Shown here: in pieces, positions 1-8,941 of the stretch
Layout: every line of letters starts with the position of its first letter
Position numbering within the stretch: position 1 is the first letter of the stretch
DNA from: Maribacter halichondriae
GTDB taxonomy: Bacteria > Bacteroidota > Bacteroidia > Flavobacteriales > Flavobacteriaceae
NCBI RefSeq assembly: GCF_027474825.1
Contig: NZ_CP107030.1
Coordinates: forward strand, 1,928,529-1,992,528
Reading direction: 5' to 3'
DNA: 64,000 bases
Translations under genes and position numbers: made by a program
Notes under the pieces: generated by a model
Seen by the model: only the letters and a program-made list of their open reading frames with translations
Told to the model about the DNA's origin: nothing
Database searches by the model: none

Positions 1-351
1 GTCGAATATATCGATAGCTATTTTCTGAATAAATACCAATCGGTAGAAATTTTGGAGGATGCAACGATCAATACTGAAAGTCCGGCTTGGGCTATCGACC
101 GTCTGTCGATTTTGGCACTCAAAATTTATCATATGCAAGAAGAGGTCAATAGAACCGACGCATCGGCAACGCATATCGAAAAGTGTACCCATAAGTTGAA
201 CATACTTCTTGAGCAGCGTAAAGATCTGTCAACGGCGATCGACCAATTGTTGACCGATATCGGGGCCGGAAGAAAGTACATGAAAGTCTACAAACAAATG
301 AAGATGTACAATGACGAGGAATTAAACCCCGTACTGCGTGGCACCAAGTGA
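1..351 (+). CDS. DUF4254 domain protein, 5' end cut by window
   Basis: The reading frame is open from base 1 and continues upstream, so only the C-terminal part (about 116 residues) is visible. The visible part is helical and charged, with the stretch SPAWAIDRLSILALKIYHM typical of the DUF4254 family as I remember it. In flavobacteria this family sits directly before a family 9 glycosyltransferase, as here: the 3' end overlaps the next gene by 14 nt. The biochemical role is not known; the neighbourhood suggests envelope glycan or LPS assembly. A TTG at 52 could be read as a start, but it would cut into the conserved region, so I regard the gene as 5' partial. Confidence 0.75.
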   Translation, partial: VEYIDSYFLNKYQSVEILEDATINTESPAWAIDRLSILALKIYHMQEEVNRTDASATHIEKCTHKLNILLEQRKDLSTAIDQLLTDIGAGRKYMKVYKQMKMYNDEELNPVLRGTK

Positions 352-1390
352 TAGATCTCCAATACATATCTTAGTCATTCGTTTTTCGGCCCTGGGAGAC
401 GTGGCCATGACCGTGCCGGTACTCCGCGCCCTTTTGCAACAGCATCCTGAAGTTCATATAACAGTGCTAACTAGAGGTTTTTTTAAACCTTTATTCAGTC
501 AACTGGAAAATGTTACGGTCTTTGAAGCGGACCTGAAAGGAAAACACAAAGGGCCCTTCGGACTTTGGAAATTATACACTGAACTGAAGGCGCGCGGGTT
601 GGATGGAGTCGCTGATTTACACAACGTATTGCGTACCAATGTACTGAGGTATTATTTTCAGTTAGGAGGAATTCCTTTTTTTCAGTTGGATAAGGCTAGA
701 AGGGATAAAAAAGTACTTACCGCTTTAAAAAATAAGGTGTTCAAGCCCTTGAAATCAACGCATCAAAGATATGCCGACGTTTTTGCTGAAATGGATTTGC
801 CGTTGGACCTTTCTAAAGTTTCTTTGTACTCCAAAGAAAAATTGTTCGACTCCATTTTGAAACACATCGGTCGTGAACCAAAAAAATGGGTCGGGATCGC
901 TCCTTTCGCGGCACATGAAGGAAAGATGTACCCTTTGGCGTTGATGAAAAAAGTAATTGAGCTATTGGGGAGCACGCAGCGCTATAAACTTTTGCTTTTT
1001 GGGGGAGGTAAAAAAGAACAAGCGGCGCTAGAGAACCTAGCGGAAACGGATTCAAACTGTATCGTAATTGCCGAAAAACTTTCATTACACGAAGAACTGG
1101 CGCTAATTTCCAATCTCGACCTCATGCTTTCCATGGATAGTGCCAATGGTCATCTTGCGGCCATGTACGATATTCCGGTAGTCACTTTATGGGGCGTTAC
1201 ACATCCGTACGCAGGGTTCGCTCCATTCGGGCAAGATCTCAATAACTCCTTACTGGCCGATAGAACAAAATATCCATTAATCCCGACTTCCATTTACGGC
1301 AATAAAATACCCCGTGGCTATGAAACGGTCATGGAAACTATTTCTGCCGAGGCCGTTGTGACAAAAATAAAGGAAGTTCTAGGCGATTAA
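338..1390 (+). CDS. Glycosyltransferase family 9 (heptosyltransferase-like)
   Basis: A 350-residue protein of the GT9/ADP-heptose:LPS heptosyltransferase family, a cytoplasmic inner-membrane-associated GT-B enzyme that adds a sugar to the lipid A core. The N-terminal Rossmann-like start VIRFSALGDVAMTVPVLRAL (13-32) matches the family's R-x-GD motif region, GIAPFAAHEGKMYP (186-199) lies in the donor-binding half, and DSANGHLAA (267-275) is the diagnostic GT9 motif. Length fits the family. The start is GTG at 338, overlapping the DUF4254 gene by 14 nt, which implies translational coupling. No in-frame ATG exists before the conserved VIRFSALGD strand. The true donor sugar cannot be decided from sequence. 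Confidence 0.88.
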   Translation: MAPSDRSPIHILVIRFSALGDVAMTVPVLRALLQQHPEVHITVLTRGFFKPLFSQLENVTVFEADLKGKHKGPFGLWKLYTELKARGLDGVADLHNVLRTNVLRYYFQLGGIPFFQLDKARRDKKVLTALKNKVFKPLKSTHQRYADVFAEMDLPLDLSKVSLYSKEKLFDSILKHIGREPKKWVGIAPFAAHEGKMYPLALMKKVIELLGSTQRYKLLLFGGGKKEQAALENLAETDSNCIVIAEKLSLHEELALISNLDLMLSMDSANGHLAAMYDIPVVTLWGVTHPYAGFAPFGQDLNNSLLADRTKYPLIPTSIYGNKIPRGYETVMETISAEAVVTKIKEVLGD

Positions 1391-1399
1391 AAAAGACAA

Positions 1400-2017
1400 T
1401 CATACCGAAGAATGTTTGGCCTCGATAGATTTGAAATATTGACGCAATTGCGCCATAAACCTATATTTTCTGGCACTTGGGGCACTTTCTACCATTAGCG
1501 TCCGAATTCCGATAAATGAACTCATCAAGTAGACGGCAGCTCCTTCACTATCAACATGCCTATCGATATGCCCATTGAACTTACCGCGTTGAATGGCCGA
1601 TACCAAGTTGACCTCCCATACCTTTAGAATATCGTTCAAGGGTTCCATAATCCTTGGATTTCTACCATTGAACTCGTTCAAAAAATTACTTAAGAGAAAG
1701 CCATAATCCATTTCATTGTGCACAGCGGTTTCCAGGGCCTCTTCAAAACAGTTTGTAATCAGTTCCAACGGATTCTCATGCCCTTCGATGGGCTCGATCA
1801 GCATGCTGTAAATTTTACGGACCAAAAGGTTTTGAATGATCTGAATAAAGAAATCCTCTTTCGAATCATAATGATAATAGAAGGCACCTTTGGAGAGTGA
1901 AAGTTCTTTCAAGATATCATCTACACTGGTGCTGTGATATCCTTTGGCGTAGAATAGTTCGAGGCCTTTGATTTCCATGCGCTGCATGGTAGCTAGTCGT
2001 TTTAGGTTTTTTTCCAT
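1400..2017 (-). CDS. TetR/AcrR family transcriptional regulator
   Basis: A 205-residue one-component repressor. The N-terminal helix-turn-helix is clear: GLELFYAKGYHSTSVDDI (18-35) followed by LSLSKGAFYYHYDSKEDFF (39-57), the classic TetR recognition helix region. The C-terminal ligand-binding/dimer domain is divergent, so the inducer is unknown. It is convergent with the GT9 gene (10 nt gap). A palindrome AGACC-N4-GGTCT lies 26-39 bp upstream of its start codon and an ACCGAC-N6-GTCGGT repeat about 150 bp upstream, suggesting autoregulation. It could also control the arsenosugar genes upstream, which run in the same direction, but that is inference. Confidence 0.9.
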   Translation of the reverse strand: MEKNLKRLATMQRMEIKGLELFYAKGYHSTSVDDILKELSLSKGAFYYHYDSKEDFFIQIIQNLLVRKIYSMLIEPIEGHENPLELITNCFEEALETAVHNEMDYGFLLSNFLNEFNGRNPRIMEPLNDILKVWEVNLVSAIQRGKFNGHIDRHVDSEGAAVYLMSSFIGIRTLMVESAPSARKYRFMAQLRQYFKSIEAKHSSV

Positions 2018-2042
2018 GAGATTTAGGGGATTGAGTTAATAA

Positions 2043-2056
2043 AGACCATGCGGTCT
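2043..2056. promoter_or_regulatory. TetR-type operator candidate
   Basis: AGACCATGCGGTCT: perfect 5-bp arms AGACC/GGTCT around a 4-bp spacer. It lies 26 bp in front of the tetR start codon, the usual place for an autoregulatory operator. Similar GACC-N4-GGTC palindromes occur at 11942 and 33029. Confidence 0.5.
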
Positions 2057-2166
2057 GTTATAGTAACTCCATGAAACCCTATTTGTTGAGTTGAATACGA
2101 TATTTAGTGGTATTTTTCGATGAAATGCATCAAACGCACTACTTTTCTTACCGAATATGATCGTTT

Positions 2167-2184
2167 ACCGACGTATTGGTCGGT
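2167..2184. promoter_or_regulatory. Second operator-like inverted repeat upstream of tetR
   Basis: ACCGACGTATTGGTCGGT has 6-bp arms (ACCGAC/GTCGGT) with a 6-bp spacer. It lies in the 230-bp gap between arsS (ends 2248, minus strand) and tetR. Half-sites resemble those of the operator at 2043, so the same TetR protein could bind both. Binding is inferred only. Confidence 0.35.
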
Positions 2185-2247
2185 TGTCATCAAATAAATG
2201 AGTGGTCAAAAAAATATAATAGCGCTATTTGTCCTTTAAATTATGGA

Positions 2248-3303
2248 CTATGTTACCACACCTTGACAACTACTTCCGGCACCTGCCGTACAACCATAGC
2301 AATGCTGAGAGATGATGATATTCCTATCGTTTAAAATATCCTCATTATAATCCTTGATGTGCTTGATTTTACTTGCTACTTTCAAATCCAACATCTGATT
2401 AAAATCGCAGTCGTATAACCACCCGTCCCAACTGATGGAAATGGTATTCGTACACATCACATTTTCCACCGCAGCAGGATTATAGGCTTCTACCAAAGCA
2501 TACATATAGTCCTCATAATTTTCCGAAGCTATGAGATAATCTAAAAATCTTGCAATAGGCAAGTTCGTAATCGCAAATAGATTATGGAATTCAATATTGA
2601 AATCCTCTTTCAACGCTTTTTTAAAATCACGCTCCATGGCCGACTGGTCTCCTGGCAGATAGGCTCCGGAGGGGTTATAGACCAAATCTAATCGCAACGG
2701 ACTATCTGGCCTTCCATAACCCACTTCATTTAATTCTTGCAATGCTTTGATGGATTTATCAAAAACCCCATCGCCACGTTGCTTGTCCGTTTTGCCTCGG
2801 GTATAATGCGGCATGGATGAGATTACGTGCACATTATGCTTTTTGAAAAACTCTGGAAGGTCGTGGTATTTTTTATTTGCTCGGATGATGGTCAAATTCG
2901 AACGCACTATAAAATCTTGTATTCCAGCTTTTGCCGCTTCTTCAACGAACCAACGAAAATCGGGGTTCAGCTCAGGAGCACCTCCCGTAAGGTCCAATGT
3001 ATGTGCCTTGGTATTTTTGATGACTTCCAAACAGAGTTGCATGGTCTCGCGGGTCATAATCTCCTTCCTGTCCGGTCCGGCATCGACATGGCAGTGTTCG
3101 CAGACCTGGTTACACATATAGCCCACGTTAATCTGTAAGATTTCCAATTTTTTCGGTCGTAAAGGGAATTGTCCGATGTTAGCGATCTTATCCTTGAAAA
3201 AGGGCAGTTCGCCATCAGCGAAGATTCCCCCGTTGAGGATTTCGAGTTGCCTATTATTCTTGACAAGTTCGTTATGCCTTGCTTTTAATGATTTTGTAGC
3301 CAT
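2248..3303 (-). CDS. arsS: Arsenosugar biosynthesis radical SAM protein ArsS
   Basis: A 351-residue radical SAM enzyme. The 4Fe-4S/SAM motif CxxxCxxC is C64, C68, C71 in GYMCNQVCEHCHVDAG, and the Cys-rich tail HCYGCTAGAGSSC (334-346) is characteristic of ArsS, sometimes annotated as a radical SAM/Cys-rich protein. ArsS is known to transfer a 5'-deoxyadenosyl group from SAM to a methylated arsenical, the first committed step to arsenosugars. It is last in a block of three minus-strand genes (glycosyltransferase at 4503, peroxidase-like at 3722, arsS), all families named for arsenosugar biosynthesis. The usual partner arsM (arsenite methyltransferase) is not in the window. The start ATG at 3303 gives a family-length protein. 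Confidence 0.9.
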   Translation of the reverse strand: MATKSLKARHNELVKNNRQLEILNGGIFADGELPFFKDKIANIGQFPLRPKKLEILQINVGYMCNQVCEHCHVDAGPDRKEIMTRETMQLCLEVIKNTKAHTLDLTGGAPELNPDFRWFVEEAAKAGIQDFIVRSNLTIIRANKKYHDLPEFFKKHNVHVISSMPHYTRGKTDKQRGDGVFDKSIKALQELNEVGYGRPDSPLRLDLVYNPSGAYLPGDQSAMERDFKKALKEDFNIEFHNLFAITNLPIARFLDYLIASENYEDYMYALVEAYNPAAVENVMCTNTISISWDGWLYDCDFNQMLDLKVASKIKHIKDYNEDILNDRNIIISQHCYGCTAGAGSSCQGVVT

Positions 3304-3386
3304 GTTTTAGTTGTTCGTTGCTGGTTATTCGTTACTGGTTGCCACACTTTTAACTGACAACCAACAACTATTAACCGTCAACTATA

Positions 3387-3722
3387 TTACATACTCAACT
3401 TATTATACTTGTTCATCATCTGAACTCCATGTACCAAGGTCGCACCACTTTCGATAGCTGCTCCGGCATGTACGGCTTCCATCATTTCTTCTTTGGTGAT
3501 GCCTTTTTCGAGTCCGTCTTTGGTGTAGGCATCAATGCAGTAGGGGCATTTGACCACATGGGCTACAGCTAGGGCGATCAATGATTTTTCCCTTGCTGAA
3601 AGTGCGCCTTCCTCAAAGACTTTGCCGTAGTATTCAAAGAATTTATTGCCGAGCTCTTCGCTCCATTCCGTGATTTTGCCGAATTTGCGCAGATCGGCCG
3701 CGTCGTAATATGGGTTTGCCAT
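3387..3722 (-). CDS. Arsenosugar biosynthesis-associated peroxidase-like protein (AhpD/CMD fold)
   Basis: A 111-residue protein of the carboxymuconolactone decarboxylase/AhpD-like all-helical family. The redox pair CPYC is at residues 59-62 (VVKCPYCIDAYTKDGLEKG). The His that follows the CxxC in canonical AhpD is not at its usual place (Tyr there), so it may be a thiol-disulfide protein rather than a classical AhpD. It belongs to the small peroxidase-like subfamily that accompanies arsS, and sits 84 bp upstream of arsS. That gap holds degenerate direct and inverted repeats of GTTCGTT/CAACAAC type but no clear promoter. Confidence 0.82.
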   Translation of the reverse strand: MANPYYDAADLRKFGKITEWSEELGNKFFEYYGKVFEEGALSAREKSLIALAVAHVVKCPYCIDAYTKDGLEKGITKEEMMEAVHAGAAIESGATLVHGVQMMNKYNKLSM

Positions 3723-3807
3723 GATATAGTGTTTAAAGTTATTTAGTACGCCAAGCGTCTCTAAACCTCATTTATATTGAAATCCTTAAGAAATTGAAAA
3801 GAGATAA

Positions 3808-4503
3808 TTAGGAAAAAGAGCGGATAGGCGAGCCCTTATTAAAGTGAATCTGGGAGTGAACCGAGGAAACCAATGAAAATTTGGGAATTTCCAATTTGTT
3901 GCTGAGCGAAGTCATCGAGCGTATCAGCCGCAATATATTTTGGCTAAGTCCGGAAGCATATTTTGCGATTAGTTTGACGTCAAAAAACGTGTCGATATCA
4001 AAAAGTGTGTGAAGTAGATGAATTTTCTCAGAGGAAAGCGATAATAAATCGAGGACTTCTTTGCGAATACGTGATGTTTGCCAAGACAGCAACTCAAAAT
4101 CGGACTTTTCAAAGTCCGAGCGATGTAAACCCATCAAGTAAAACCCCCCATCCGCCGAAGGGCCGATTACCGACCTGCTCTGTTCTAAGTGAGAAATTGC
4201 ATGTAGTATATGTGCTTTGGTCAAATGCGGACTGTCATTGCCAACTGTAATGACATTTTCAAACCCTTGGTCGAAAACATATTGTATGGCATTTGTAAAA
4301 CGTTCACCGAAGGAATCTCCTTTTTGCTCAACCTCCGTAAGGTGAAAAAATGGAATTTTGGTCTTTTTGACCGTTTTTAAGGTTTGTTGGGTCAGGGAAT
4401 CAAAAAGCTGTTCTCCACATGCAATTTTTTTGTGCTGCATTTCCTCGATTGAAGAATTGGCGAAAACTAAAATCGCTGTTGAATGTTGTTTTGATACCTG
4501 CAT
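3808..4503 (-). CDS. TIGR04282-type arsenosugar glycosyltransferase (DUF2064)
   Basis: A GT-A-like nucleotidyl/glycosyl transferase of the DUF2064/TIGR04282 group, thought to act late in arsenosugar synthesis. From the ATG at 4503 the protein is 231 residues. Motifs: ILVFANSS at the first beta strand (11-18), KGDSFGERFTNA (61-72), GNDSPHL (88-94), and GPSADGGFYLMGL (114-126), the last two being the family hallmark. The frame is open up to an ATG at 4560, but those 19 extra residues do not belong to the fold and that start would lie near the divergent patatin promoter, so 4503 is preferred. First gene of the arsenosugar block. Confidence 0.85.
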   Translation of the reverse strand: MQVSKQHSTAILVFANSSIEEMQHKKIACGEQLFDSLTQQTLKTVKKTKIPFFHLTEVEQKGDSFGERFTNAIQYVFDQGFENVITVGNDSPHLTKAHILHAISHLEQSRSVIGPSADGGFYLMGLHRSDFEKSDFELLSWQTSRIRKEVLDLLSLSSEKIHLLHTLFDIDTFFDVKLIAKYASGLSQNILRLIRSMTSLSNKLEIPKFSLVSSVHSQIHFNKGSPIRSFS

Positions 4504-4582
4504 AATAGAGTGCTCTGTAAACTTACGATAAAAAGAAGTTATGGGTTTTGTCGATGGCACACTTTTTTAATTACACTAAGTT

Positions 4583-4614
4583 TTGAACAAAACGCTTTAA
4601 GCATATTACTTTTG
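4583..4614 (+). promoter_or_regulatory. Bacteroidota-type promoter of the patatin gene
   Basis: A -7 box TACTTTTG (4607-4614, consensus TAnnTTTG) is preceded by a TTG (4583-4585) with 21 bp between them, matching the Bacteroidota sigma-A spacing. It ends 18 bp before the ATG at 4633. Confidence 0.6.
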
Positions 4615-4632
4615 TCTTTTAAATAGTTGGGT

Positions 4633-5405
4633 ATGAACTTGAAATCCGAATCTGTTGGATTAGTGCTTTCTGGAGGCGGGGTCAGGGGCATGGCACATAT
4701 TGGGGTAATTCGCGCTTTGGAAGAACATGCTGTATCCGCAAAAATTGTCTCCGGCAGTAGTGTCGGCGCTCTTGTTGGCGCCTTATACGCGAATGGCACG
4801 TCGGTAGCCGATATGTTGTCGTTCTTCAAGGAAACTCCGTTGTTTAAATATAATTTCTTTACAATAATGAAGCCCGGTCTCGTTGATACCGAACGGTATT
4901 TCGAAGTCTTTCAGCGCTATTTTCCCGAATATTTCGAAGAGCTGAAAAGAGAGTTGTATGTGGTGGCCACCAATATGCAGAAGGGCGAGGAGGAGTTTTT
5001 TTCATCAGGAGAATTGGTGCGGCCTCTTTTGGCTTCGGCCGCTTTGCCTCCCGTATTTAGTCCCTTGGAAATCAATAATTGTTTTTATGCCGATGGCGGT
5101 ATTATGAACAACTTCCCTTTGGAACCGCTAAAAAACAAAGTTGATTACATTATCGGAAGTAATGTTTCTGTCATCAAACAGGTCGAAAAAAAGACATTAA
5201 TTCGTCGTTACAGCTCGCAAATCGAACGACTTCATTGATGATCTATGCCATCAATCGACAAAAAATCAGACAATGCGATTTGGTTTTCGAACCCTTGGAA
5301 CTTGAAAAAATAGGAGTCTTGGATAAAAAAGGTATTGAAAAAGCTTATTTTATCGGGTATGAACATGCTTCCCGTAAGCTAGAGGAACTATCCCGTGAAA
5401 CCTAA
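4633..5405 (+). CDS. Patatin-like phospholipase, frameshifted near its 3' end
   Basis: A patatin-family serine lipid acyl hydrolase with a Ser-Asp dyad. Visible motifs: oxyanion hole GGGVRG (14-19), nucleophile elbow GSSVG (41-45, Ser43) and the Asp motif in YADGGIMNNFP near residue 157. The first frame stops at 5238, but another frame continues at once with RTTSLMIYAINRQK and runs to a TAA at 5403-5405, giving the usual family C-terminus and a 257-residue product. One base appears to be missing near 5218-5220 (a short A run). I read this as one gene with a likely sequence error. Start at ATG 4633, not TTG 4627, because of the promoter spacing. Confidence 0.82.
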
Positions 5406-5428
5406 ATCATAGAAAATACTCTTTCCGG

Positions 5429-6478
5429 TTATACATTATCGTAGTCTACCTTCAATGTCGGCGTAATTGGATGCGACTGGCAAGTGAGTACAAGGCCTTC
5501 GGCAATTTCGCCGTCGGTCAGGATCCGGTTTTTGACCATTTCCACCTTTCCTTCGGTAATGCGAGCGATACAACTACTACAGACTCCTCCTTGGCACGAA
5601 TAAGGCGCGTCGATGTTCTGTTTCAGAACGGCATCGAGAACGAGTTCATTTTTGTTCATGGAAAGACTAAACTCTTCATCGTCCAAAACAATGGTAACCT
5701 CGGTCTTGCCATCGGCCTTTTCGGGGAGTTCGTCCAAAATTTCCGTGGTGGTGAAGAGCTCAAAATGTATTTTTTCCTTAGGAATATCATTCTCCTGTAA
5801 AGTTTCTGAAACCAGATTGATCATTGCCTCTGGCCCGCATAGGTAATACGCATCGAAATCAGTGTCTTTGTGTTTGTTTTTGAGGGCATAGTTTACCGTT
5901 GAGATATCGATTCGTCCAAAAAGTGAATCACTTTCTTGGGTTTGGCTATTCGTGAAATAAATGAAGAACCGATTGGGATGGTCAAGTTCCAAGTTCACCA
6001 AATCGGTATAGAACATGGTCTCTTTCGTCGATTTGTTGCCAAAGACCAACACGAATTTATTAACGGGGTTGCTGGCCAAAACACTCCGCGCTATACTCAT
6101 TATCGGGGTAATTCCGCTTCCGGCAGCAAATGCGATGATATTTTTCGGGTTGGGGTTCGGGCTGAAAACGAAGCGACCTTCTGGGGGCATGACCTCAAGA
6201 ATATCGCCTACGGCCAGTTTGGTGTTGGCGTAATCCGAGAATCCGCCTTTATCCACTTTTTTAACACCTATGGTGATACTGTCCTTTTTAGGGGAGGAGC
6301 TAATAGAATACGCCCTACGTAATTCTTTGCCCTTAATTTCCTTTTTGATGGTAATGTACTGTCCTGGAATAAAATCGAAAGTCTGGATTAAAGCTCCTGG
6401 AATTTCAAAAGTAATAGCAACAGAACTTGGAGTAAGCGATTTTATGTGCTTAACCTTGAGGTGATGGAAATCGGCCAT
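5429..6478 (-). CDS. FAD/2Fe-2S oxidoreductase, PaaE-like ferredoxin reductase
   Basis: A 349-residue electron-transfer flavoprotein. The N-terminal FAD domain carries RRAYSISSSP (RxYS motif), the NAD(P) domain carries GSGITPIMS, and the C-terminal plant-type ferredoxin domain carries CQGGVCSSC with a further Cys (LTCQS). This order (FNR-FAD, NAD, 2Fe-2S) is that of PaaE, the reductase of the phenylacetyl-CoA epoxidase, and of other ring-hydroxylase reductases. No paaABCD genes are in the window, so the electron acceptor is open. It is convergent with the patatin gene (24 nt). Confidence 0.85.
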   Translation of the reverse strand: MADFHHLKVKHIKSLTPSSVAITFEIPGALIQTFDFIPGQYITIKKEIKGKELRRAYSISSSPKKDSITIGVKKVDKGGFSDYANTKLAVGDILEVMPPEGRFVFSPNPNPKNIIAFAAGSGITPIMSIARSVLASNPVNKFVLVFGNKSTKETMFYTDLVNLELDHPNRFFIYFTNSQTQESDSLFGRIDISTVNYALKNKHKDTDFDAYYLCGPEAMINLVSETLQENDIPKEKIHFELFTTTEILDELPEKADGKTEVTIVLDDEEFSLSMNKNELVLDAVLKQNIDAPYSCQGGVCSSCIARITEGKVEMVKNRILTDGEIAEGLVLTCQSHPITPTLKVDYDNV

Positions 6479-6626
6479 GTTTTTTAAGTAAAGGAATTAA
6501 AAAGCTAAAGAGTCAAAAGTACCTGTATTGAAACTGCCTACTGTTACTGCCGACCGCTTACTTTTTATTTATGGATTGCAAAATTAAGCAATGGAAATAC
6601 CATAGTAAAATGGAAACAGGAAAAAA

Positions 6627-6634
6627 TAGCTTTG
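6627..6634 (+). promoter_or_regulatory. Possible -7 box for the DUF5687 gene
   Basis: TAGCTTTG matches TAnnTTTG, 50 bp upstream of the ATG at 6685. A second candidate, TATATTTA, is at 6650-6657. No well-placed -33 TTG was found, so this is weak. Confidence 0.35.
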
Positions 6635-6684
6635 GTTTGTAACAAATTTTATATTTACTGCACTAACCAAAAAACCTCCAACCA

Positions 6685-8154
6685 ATGTTCAAACATTTTG
6701 TCAGCTTGCAATGGAAGTCTTTTTTTAGATCGTCTTCCTTCGGAAAAGGACTTGCAGTACGCATTTTGATGATTTTTCTCGCCATCTACATGCTGGTCTC
6801 TTTGGTCGGTCTTGGATCAGGCCTTTATTTTATATTGGAGGAGGTTTTCCCTGGAGTGGACCCCATGCTCAAAGTAAGCGAATATGTTATCTATTGGATA
6901 CTCATCGAACTATTCTTCCGATACTTTATGCAGAAGCTTCCAGTGATGGATGTAAAGCCATTGCTCATGTTACCCGTCAAAAAAAGTAGTATAACACATT
7001 ACATTCTGGGTCGTTCGAGCGTTTCATTTTATAACATTCTCTCGTTATTTTTATTTGTTCCGTTTGTGATTGTGTTGTTGATAAAAGGGTATCCGGCACT
7101 CAACGTGTTGGTATGGCTCTTTTCTTTGATCTGTATCATCTTGGTCATCAATTATCTGAACTTCATAATCAATAAAAGTGATAAAGTGCTTATTGCTTTG
7201 GGAATATTGATTGTCGGATTATATGGCCTTGAGCGTTTTGGGATATTTCCCGTTACGGAATATTCCGGTAAGCTGTTTTATGCATTGTATCAGAATCCCG
7301 CTTTGGCGCTGGTGCCCCTATTGACGGTTATTGGGCTGTACTATGTAAACTATAAGTTTTTACGGAATCGAATCTTTTTGGACGCGTCCCTAAAAAAGAA
7401 AACCAAGGAAGCTATCACCTCCGATTTGGCATGGACCAAGCGTTTTGGTAGCATAGCGCCCTTCTTACAGCTCGATATGAAGCTCATTTGGCGCAACAAG
7501 CGAACCAAAATGCAGTTCTTTATTTCGATGGCAATGATTTTCTACGGATTGATATTCTATAGTTTGGATACCTATGGAAGCACATCGACCATCTATCTGT
7601 TCGTCGGGATATTTATGACCGGTATGTTCCTTTCGAATTTCGGGCAGTTCATACCCGCGTGGGACAGTGAATATTATAGCATGATGATGGCGCAGAACAT
7701 TCCTCTACGCAGTTATCTAGAATCAAAGGCGGGACTTATTTCGGTCAGTGTGGTCTTTATGTTCTTGCTCTCCATTCCCTATGTATATTTCGGTTGGCAG
7801 GCCTTGGCCATTAATTTTGCCTGTGCGATTTATAATCTCGGCGTGAACATACCTGTAATATTGTATTTCGGTTCCTTTAACAAAAAACGTATTGACCTGA
7901 CCAAAAGTGCCATGGGCAATATGCAGGGCACCAGCGCGACCCAATTTTTGGTCTTGCTGCCCTTGATGGTCGTACCAAGTATTATCTATTTTGTTTTAAA
8001 GACCTTCGTTTCCTTTGAGGTAGCATTGCTAACGTTGGGCACACTGGGGGTTATCGGCTTCGCTTTTCGCAAGCAATTATTGGATAAAATAACAGATGCC
8101 TACCGAAAGAAAAAATACGCCATGATTGCCGGATTTAAAGAAAAGAACAGTTAA
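6685..8154 (+). CDS. DUF5687 membrane protein, ABC exporter permease
   Basis: A 489-residue polytopic inner-membrane protein of the DUF5687 family, found in Bacteroidota next to ABC ATPases. About ten or more hydrophobic segments are visible, for example near residues 25-50, 120-150 and 175-200, plus several C-terminal ones. A charged loop KKKTKEAITSDLAWTKRF divides the halves. The ATPase gene begins 30 bp downstream on the same strand, so the two probably form a two-gene ABC-2-like exporter. The substrate is unknown. A divergent reductase gene lies 206 bp upstream and the gap holds the promoter candidates. Confidence 0.82.
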   Translation: MFKHFVSLQWKSFFRSSSFGKGLAVRILMIFLAIYMLVSLVGLGSGLYFILEEVFPGVDPMLKVSEYVIYWILIELFFRYFMQKLPVMDVKPLLMLPVKKSSITHYILGRSSVSFYNILSLFLFVPFVIVLLIKGYPALNVLVWLFSLICIILVINYLNFIINKSDKVLIALGILIVGLYGLERFGIFPVTEYSGKLFYALYQNPALALVPLLTVIGLYYVNYKFLRNRIFLDASLKKKTKEAITSDLAWTKRFGSIAPFLQLDMKLIWRNKRTKMQFFISMAMIFYGLIFYSLDTYGSTSTIYLFVGIFMTGMFLSNFGQFIPAWDSEYYSMMMAQNIPLRSYLESKAGLISVSVVFMFLLSIPYVYFGWQALAINFACAIYNLGVNIPVILYFGSFNKKRIDLTKSAMGNMQGTSATQFLVLLPLMVVPSIIYFVLKTFVSFEVALLTLGTLGVIGFAFRKQLLDKITDAYRKKKYAMIAGFKEKNS

Positions 8155-8184
8155 ATAATGTGACAGGAGGACAAAATTTGAATT

Positions 8185-8880
8185 ATGATAACAACACAAA
8201 ATCTGACCAAAAAATACGGAAGCCAAATCGTGCTGAACATTGAGCATCTTGAAATACCCAAAGGCCAAAGTTTCGGCCTAGTAGGTAACAATGGTGCGGG
8301 AAAGACTACTTTTTTCAGTCTTTTGCTCGACTTGATTCAGCCCACAACGGGCCACATCGTTAATAATGAAGTCCAGGTAGATAAGAGCGAGGCTTGGAAA
8401 CCCTTTACCTCCTCCTTTATTGATGAGACCTTTTTGATCGGATATTTGACTCCCGAAGAATATTTCTACTTCATTGGGGAACTTCGCAATCAGAACAAGG
8501 CGGATGTCAATGCGCTGCTTTCCAATTTTCAGGATTTTTTCCATGGGGAAATCCTAGGGCAAAAAAAATATCTGCGCGACCTTTCAAAGGGAAACCAGAA
8601 AAAAGCGGGTATTGTGGCTTCCTTTATCGGCAATCCTGAAGTAGTGATTTTAGATGAACCTTTTGCCAATCTAGATCCTACAACGCAAATCCGATTAAAG
8701 GGAATTATCAAAGACCTGGCAGCGAAACAAGGGGTGACCGTTTTGGTCTCGAGCCATGATCTAATCCATGTAACGGAAGTCTGTGAACGGATCGTTGTCT
8801 TGAACAAGGGCGAAATCGTACGGGACATTGAGACCTCTACGGAAACGCTTCGAGAACTGGAAAGCTTTTTTGCTGGATAA
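8185..8880 (+). CDS. ABC transporter ATP-binding protein
   Basis: A 231-residue nucleotide-binding domain. Walker A is GNNGAGKT (34-41), the signature is DLSKGNQKK (an LSKGN variant of LSGGQ seen in ABC-2 exporters), Walker B is VVILDEPFANLDP and the H-loop is SSHDL. It follows the DUF5687 permease by 30 bp, and an AGGAGG-like sequence precedes its start, strong for this group. It should power the DUF5687 protein. A perfect hairpin immediately downstream closes the operon. Confidence 0.93.
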   Translation: MITTQNLTKKYGSQIVLNIEHLEIPKGQSFGLVGNNGAGKTTFFSLLLDLIQPTTGHIVNNEVQVDKSEAWKPFTSSFIDETFLIGYLTPEEYFYFIGELRNQNKADVNALLSNFQDFFHGEILGQKKYLRDLSKGNQKKAGIVASFIGNPEVVILDEPFANLDPTTQIRLKGIIKDLAAKQGVTVLVSSHDLIHVTEVCERIVVLNKGEIVRDIETSTETLRELESFFAG

Positions 8881-8883
8881 AAA

Positions 8884-8915
8884 TGGGTTTCCCTTTAGTA
8901 GTTTAGGGAAACCCA
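8884..8915. terminator. Bidirectional terminator-like hairpin
   Basis: Perfect inverted repeat TGGGTTTCCCT / AGGGAAACCCA (8884-8894 and 8905-8915) with a 10-nt loop, between two convergent genes. It has only a short T tail on either strand, so efficiency is uncertain. Confidence 0.65.
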
Positions 8916-8941
8916 ATTAAGGTTAAGATTGGTTCTTTATG

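Noticed and set aside
3304..3386. Repeats of GTTCGTTGCTGGTT type between arsS and the peroxidase-like gene as an operator
   Set aside because: They are degenerate, common filler in flavobacterial intergenic DNA, and show no symmetric pair with regular spacing.
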